From NCBI GenBank assembly GCA_030697205.1, contig JAUYQP010000006.1, positions 1-64,000 of the forward strand: DNA of 64,000 nucleotides, in the 5' to 3' direction. Source of the stretch: Mycobacteriales bacterium. GTDB taxonomy: Bacteria > Actinomycetota > Actinomycetes > Mycobacteriales > SCTD01. The notes beneath the pieces were generated by a model. It ran no database searches, had not been told where the DNA came from, and worked only from the letters and a program-made list of their open reading frames with translations. A program made the position numbers and the translations under genes. This document shows positions 62,649 to 64,000 of this stretch, piece by piece (within the stretch, counting starts at the first letter, position 1; each line of letters starts with the position of its first letter).

Positions 62649-63534
62649 TGCGCTTGTCGTCGACGAAGGTCTCGCGGCCGTCCTCGGCCGAGCTCTCGAA
62701 GGCCCGCAGCAGGTAGTCGCCTGGGGGCACGTCGGCGACCGCGCTCCAGCTGCCGCGACCGGGTGCGCCGGTGGAGGCGGTGGCGAAGCCCTCCTTGACG
62801 ACGGTGCCGGCCTGCACGAGCTGCCAGGAGACGGTCGCCTCGAAGACGCTGGCCTCGCCGCCGAAGGTCGCGCCGCGGCGCAGGGTGCCGCCCTCGGTCG
62901 GGGTGAGGACCCACACCGGCCCGAGCTCGTAGGCCGCCTCGCCGCGCGGCATCGGCTCGGAGCTGTCGACGTGCCCGGCGAGGCTCTCGACCTTGCGCCC
63001 CTCGACGAGGAGCTGGACGGCCTTGGCCGTCGGGTCGGCGGCGGTCGCGGTCCACACCAGCTGCTGCAGGCTCGCGCCCTCGAAGGCCGCGCCGGCCGAC
63101 ATCGTCTTCGCCTCCTCGGACAGGTCGACGACCAGCGTCGTGCCGTCCTTGCGGACACCGAGCACGCGGGTGCCCTTGGGCCAGAGGCTGGTGTAGCTGC
63201 CGTCCTGGGCCGGCGTCGTGAGCATCGCGGTCACGGCGTCGCGCACGACGGCGTCGGTCACCGGGCGGCGGTGGAACTCGCGGTAGAGCCGAGCCTCGGA
63301 CTCCGAGAGGTAGTAGACGGCGACGGCCCGGGTGGCCGGCGCGGGAGTGCTCGGCTCCGACGTCGGGGTCGCGGTCGGCTCGAGTGTCGGCGTCGCGGTC
63401 GGCTCCGGGCTCTCGGAGACCGTGGGGGACGGCGACGGGCCGGCCACGGTCGCGTCGTCACCGCAGCCGGTCAGCCCCGTCAGCAGGGCGGCGGCGAAGG
63501 CGAACGCGGTCAGGGGGGTGCGGGTGGCGGTCAT
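62635..63534 (-). CDS. Lipoprotein with GerMN and Gmad2 domains
   Basis: 299-residue lipoprotein. Lipobox LTGC puts the anchor Cys at residue 24. A Pro/Thr/Glu linker runs to about residue 68. The GerMN domain follows (AVAVYYLSESEARLYREFH, TRVLGVRKDGTTLVVDLSEEAK), then an immunoglobulin-like Gmad2 domain (PVWVLTPTEGGTLRRGATFGGEASVFEATVSWQL). In other actinobacteria such proteins are linked to cell-envelope or spore-germination-like functions without a known activity. ATG at 63534. It overlaps birA in a tail-to-tail arrangement. Confidence 0.87.
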   Translation of the reverse strand: MTATRTPLTAFAFAAALLTGLTGCGDDATVAGPSPSPTVSESPEPTATPTLEPTATPTSEPSTPAPATRAVAVYYLSESEARLYREFHRRPVTDAVVRDAVTAMLTTPAQDGSYTSLWPKGTRVLGVRKDGTTLVVDLSEEAKTMSAGAAFEGASLQQLVWTATAADPTAKAVQLLVEGRKVESLAGHVDSSEPMPRGEAAYELGPVWVLTPTEGGTLRRGATFGGEASVFEATVSWQLVQAGTVVKEGFATASTGAPGRGSWSAVADVPPGDYLLRAFESSAEDGRETFVDDKRITVV

Positions 63535-63619
63535 GGGTGCCTCCTCGGCGTGACGACGACACGAGCATGACGCGCGGCAGGGGCTGACGGTTCACAGGGT
63601 CGTGCGACAGGATCGCCCC

Positions 63620-64000
63620 ATGGCGTACTCACCGAAGGGCCTGGCCGAGGACGAGTCGATCGTGCTGGACCTGCACCCGCACTGGAAGGCGCTCGTCGCG
63701 CCCGTCGTCGTGCTGCTCGCGACCTGCGCAGGGGCGGGGTTCGGGATCGCCGCGACCCCCGACTACCAGTACGACGTGTGGGCGCGCGGCTTCATCGTCG
63801 TCGTCGCCCTGGTCGTGGTCGTGCTGTGGGCGCTGGTGCCGTTCCTGCGCTGGCGCACCACCCACTTCGTCGTCACGGACCGCCGGGTCCTGGTGCGCAC
63901 GGGGATCCTCGCCCGGCAGGGCCGCGACGTCCCGCTCTCGCGGATCAACGACATCACCTTCAGCCACACCGTCATCGAGCGGGTGCTGCGCTGCGGCACG
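63620..64000 (+). CDS. Membrane protein with bacterial PH domain (cut by window end)
   Basis: The first 127 residues only. Two hydrophobic segments (about residues 25-48 and 56-75) are followed by a bPH2-type start: WRTTHFVVTDRRVLVRTGILARQGRDVPLSRINDITFSHTVIERVLRCG. Family members are small membrane proteins of unknown function. ATG at 63620 with CAGGA upstream. The gene continues past the window. Confidence 0.85.
   Translation, partial: MAYSPKGLAEDESIVLDLHPHWKALVAPVVVLLATCAGAGFGIAATPDYQYDVWARGFIVVVALVVVVLWALVPFLRWRTTHFVVTDRRVLVRTGILARQGRDVPLSRINDITFSHTVIERVLRCGT

Overview
The window is very GC-rich, uses many GTG starts, and packs its genes into operons whose stop and start codons overlap (ATGA or GTGA). 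Together with an acyl-CoA carboxylase epsilon subunit, F420-type flavin-independent oxidoreductases and close relatives of Mycobacterium tuberculosis sterol genes, this points to an actinomycete. It is probably not a mycobacterium, because gene order is rearranged and no Mce4 uptake locus is visible here. All names rest on reading translated sequence and on remembered family sequences; no search was run.

About 1-50 kb is a sterol side-chain catabolic regulon. A KstR-like TetR repressor (43638-44243) sits in it, and eleven copies of the KstR-type palindrome (TnnAACnnGTTnnA, usually ending GTTCTA) lie in front of transcription units at about 1.5, 8.7, 11.85, 12.87, 17.51, 17.56, 22.68, 32.81, 32.87, 44.27 and 44.34 kb. 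The controlled genes cover most of the side-chain pathway: CYP125-type P450 and FdxD-type ferredoxin (terminal oxidation), FadD19/FadD17/FadD ligases, three heteromeric acyl-CoA dehydrogenase pairs plus a fused FadE34 type, EchA19 and ChsH1/ChsH2 hydratases, Hsd4A and other SDRs, FadA5 and Ltp1 thiolases, and the retro-aldolases Ltp2 (propionyl-CoA release) and Ltp3/Ltp4 with two DUF35 partners (C24-branched plant sterols). Ring-degrading genes are not in the window.

Two blocks in the regulon are less expected. At 36.35-43.58 kb a branched-chain-amino-acid-type ABC transporter (fused LivH-LivM permease, two ATPases, lipoprotein receptor) is co-encoded with two unrecognised envelope proteins; it is a candidate sterol or sterol-metabolite importer. 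At 12.9-16.1 kb an APH-fold kinase-like protein, an unrecognised 362-residue protein and a metallo-beta-lactamase-fold hydrolase form an operon behind a KstR-type site.

From 50 to 64 kb the content is general: two SDRs, an EamA exporter, a GGCT-fold protein, an LpdA-type flavoprotein, a short element bounded by two near-identical hairpins, acyl-CoA carboxylase subunits (accA apart from accE-accD) with a secreted SpaA-like protein and a secreted HExxH metalloprotease lying between them, biotin ligase, a GerMN/Gmad2 lipoprotein and the start of a PH-domain membrane protein. At 2.9-5.6 kb there is a lipoprotein gene broken by an in-frame stop, a parS-like palindrome next to a DnaA box, and a GAF-PAS-GGDEF-EAL c-di-GMP protein.
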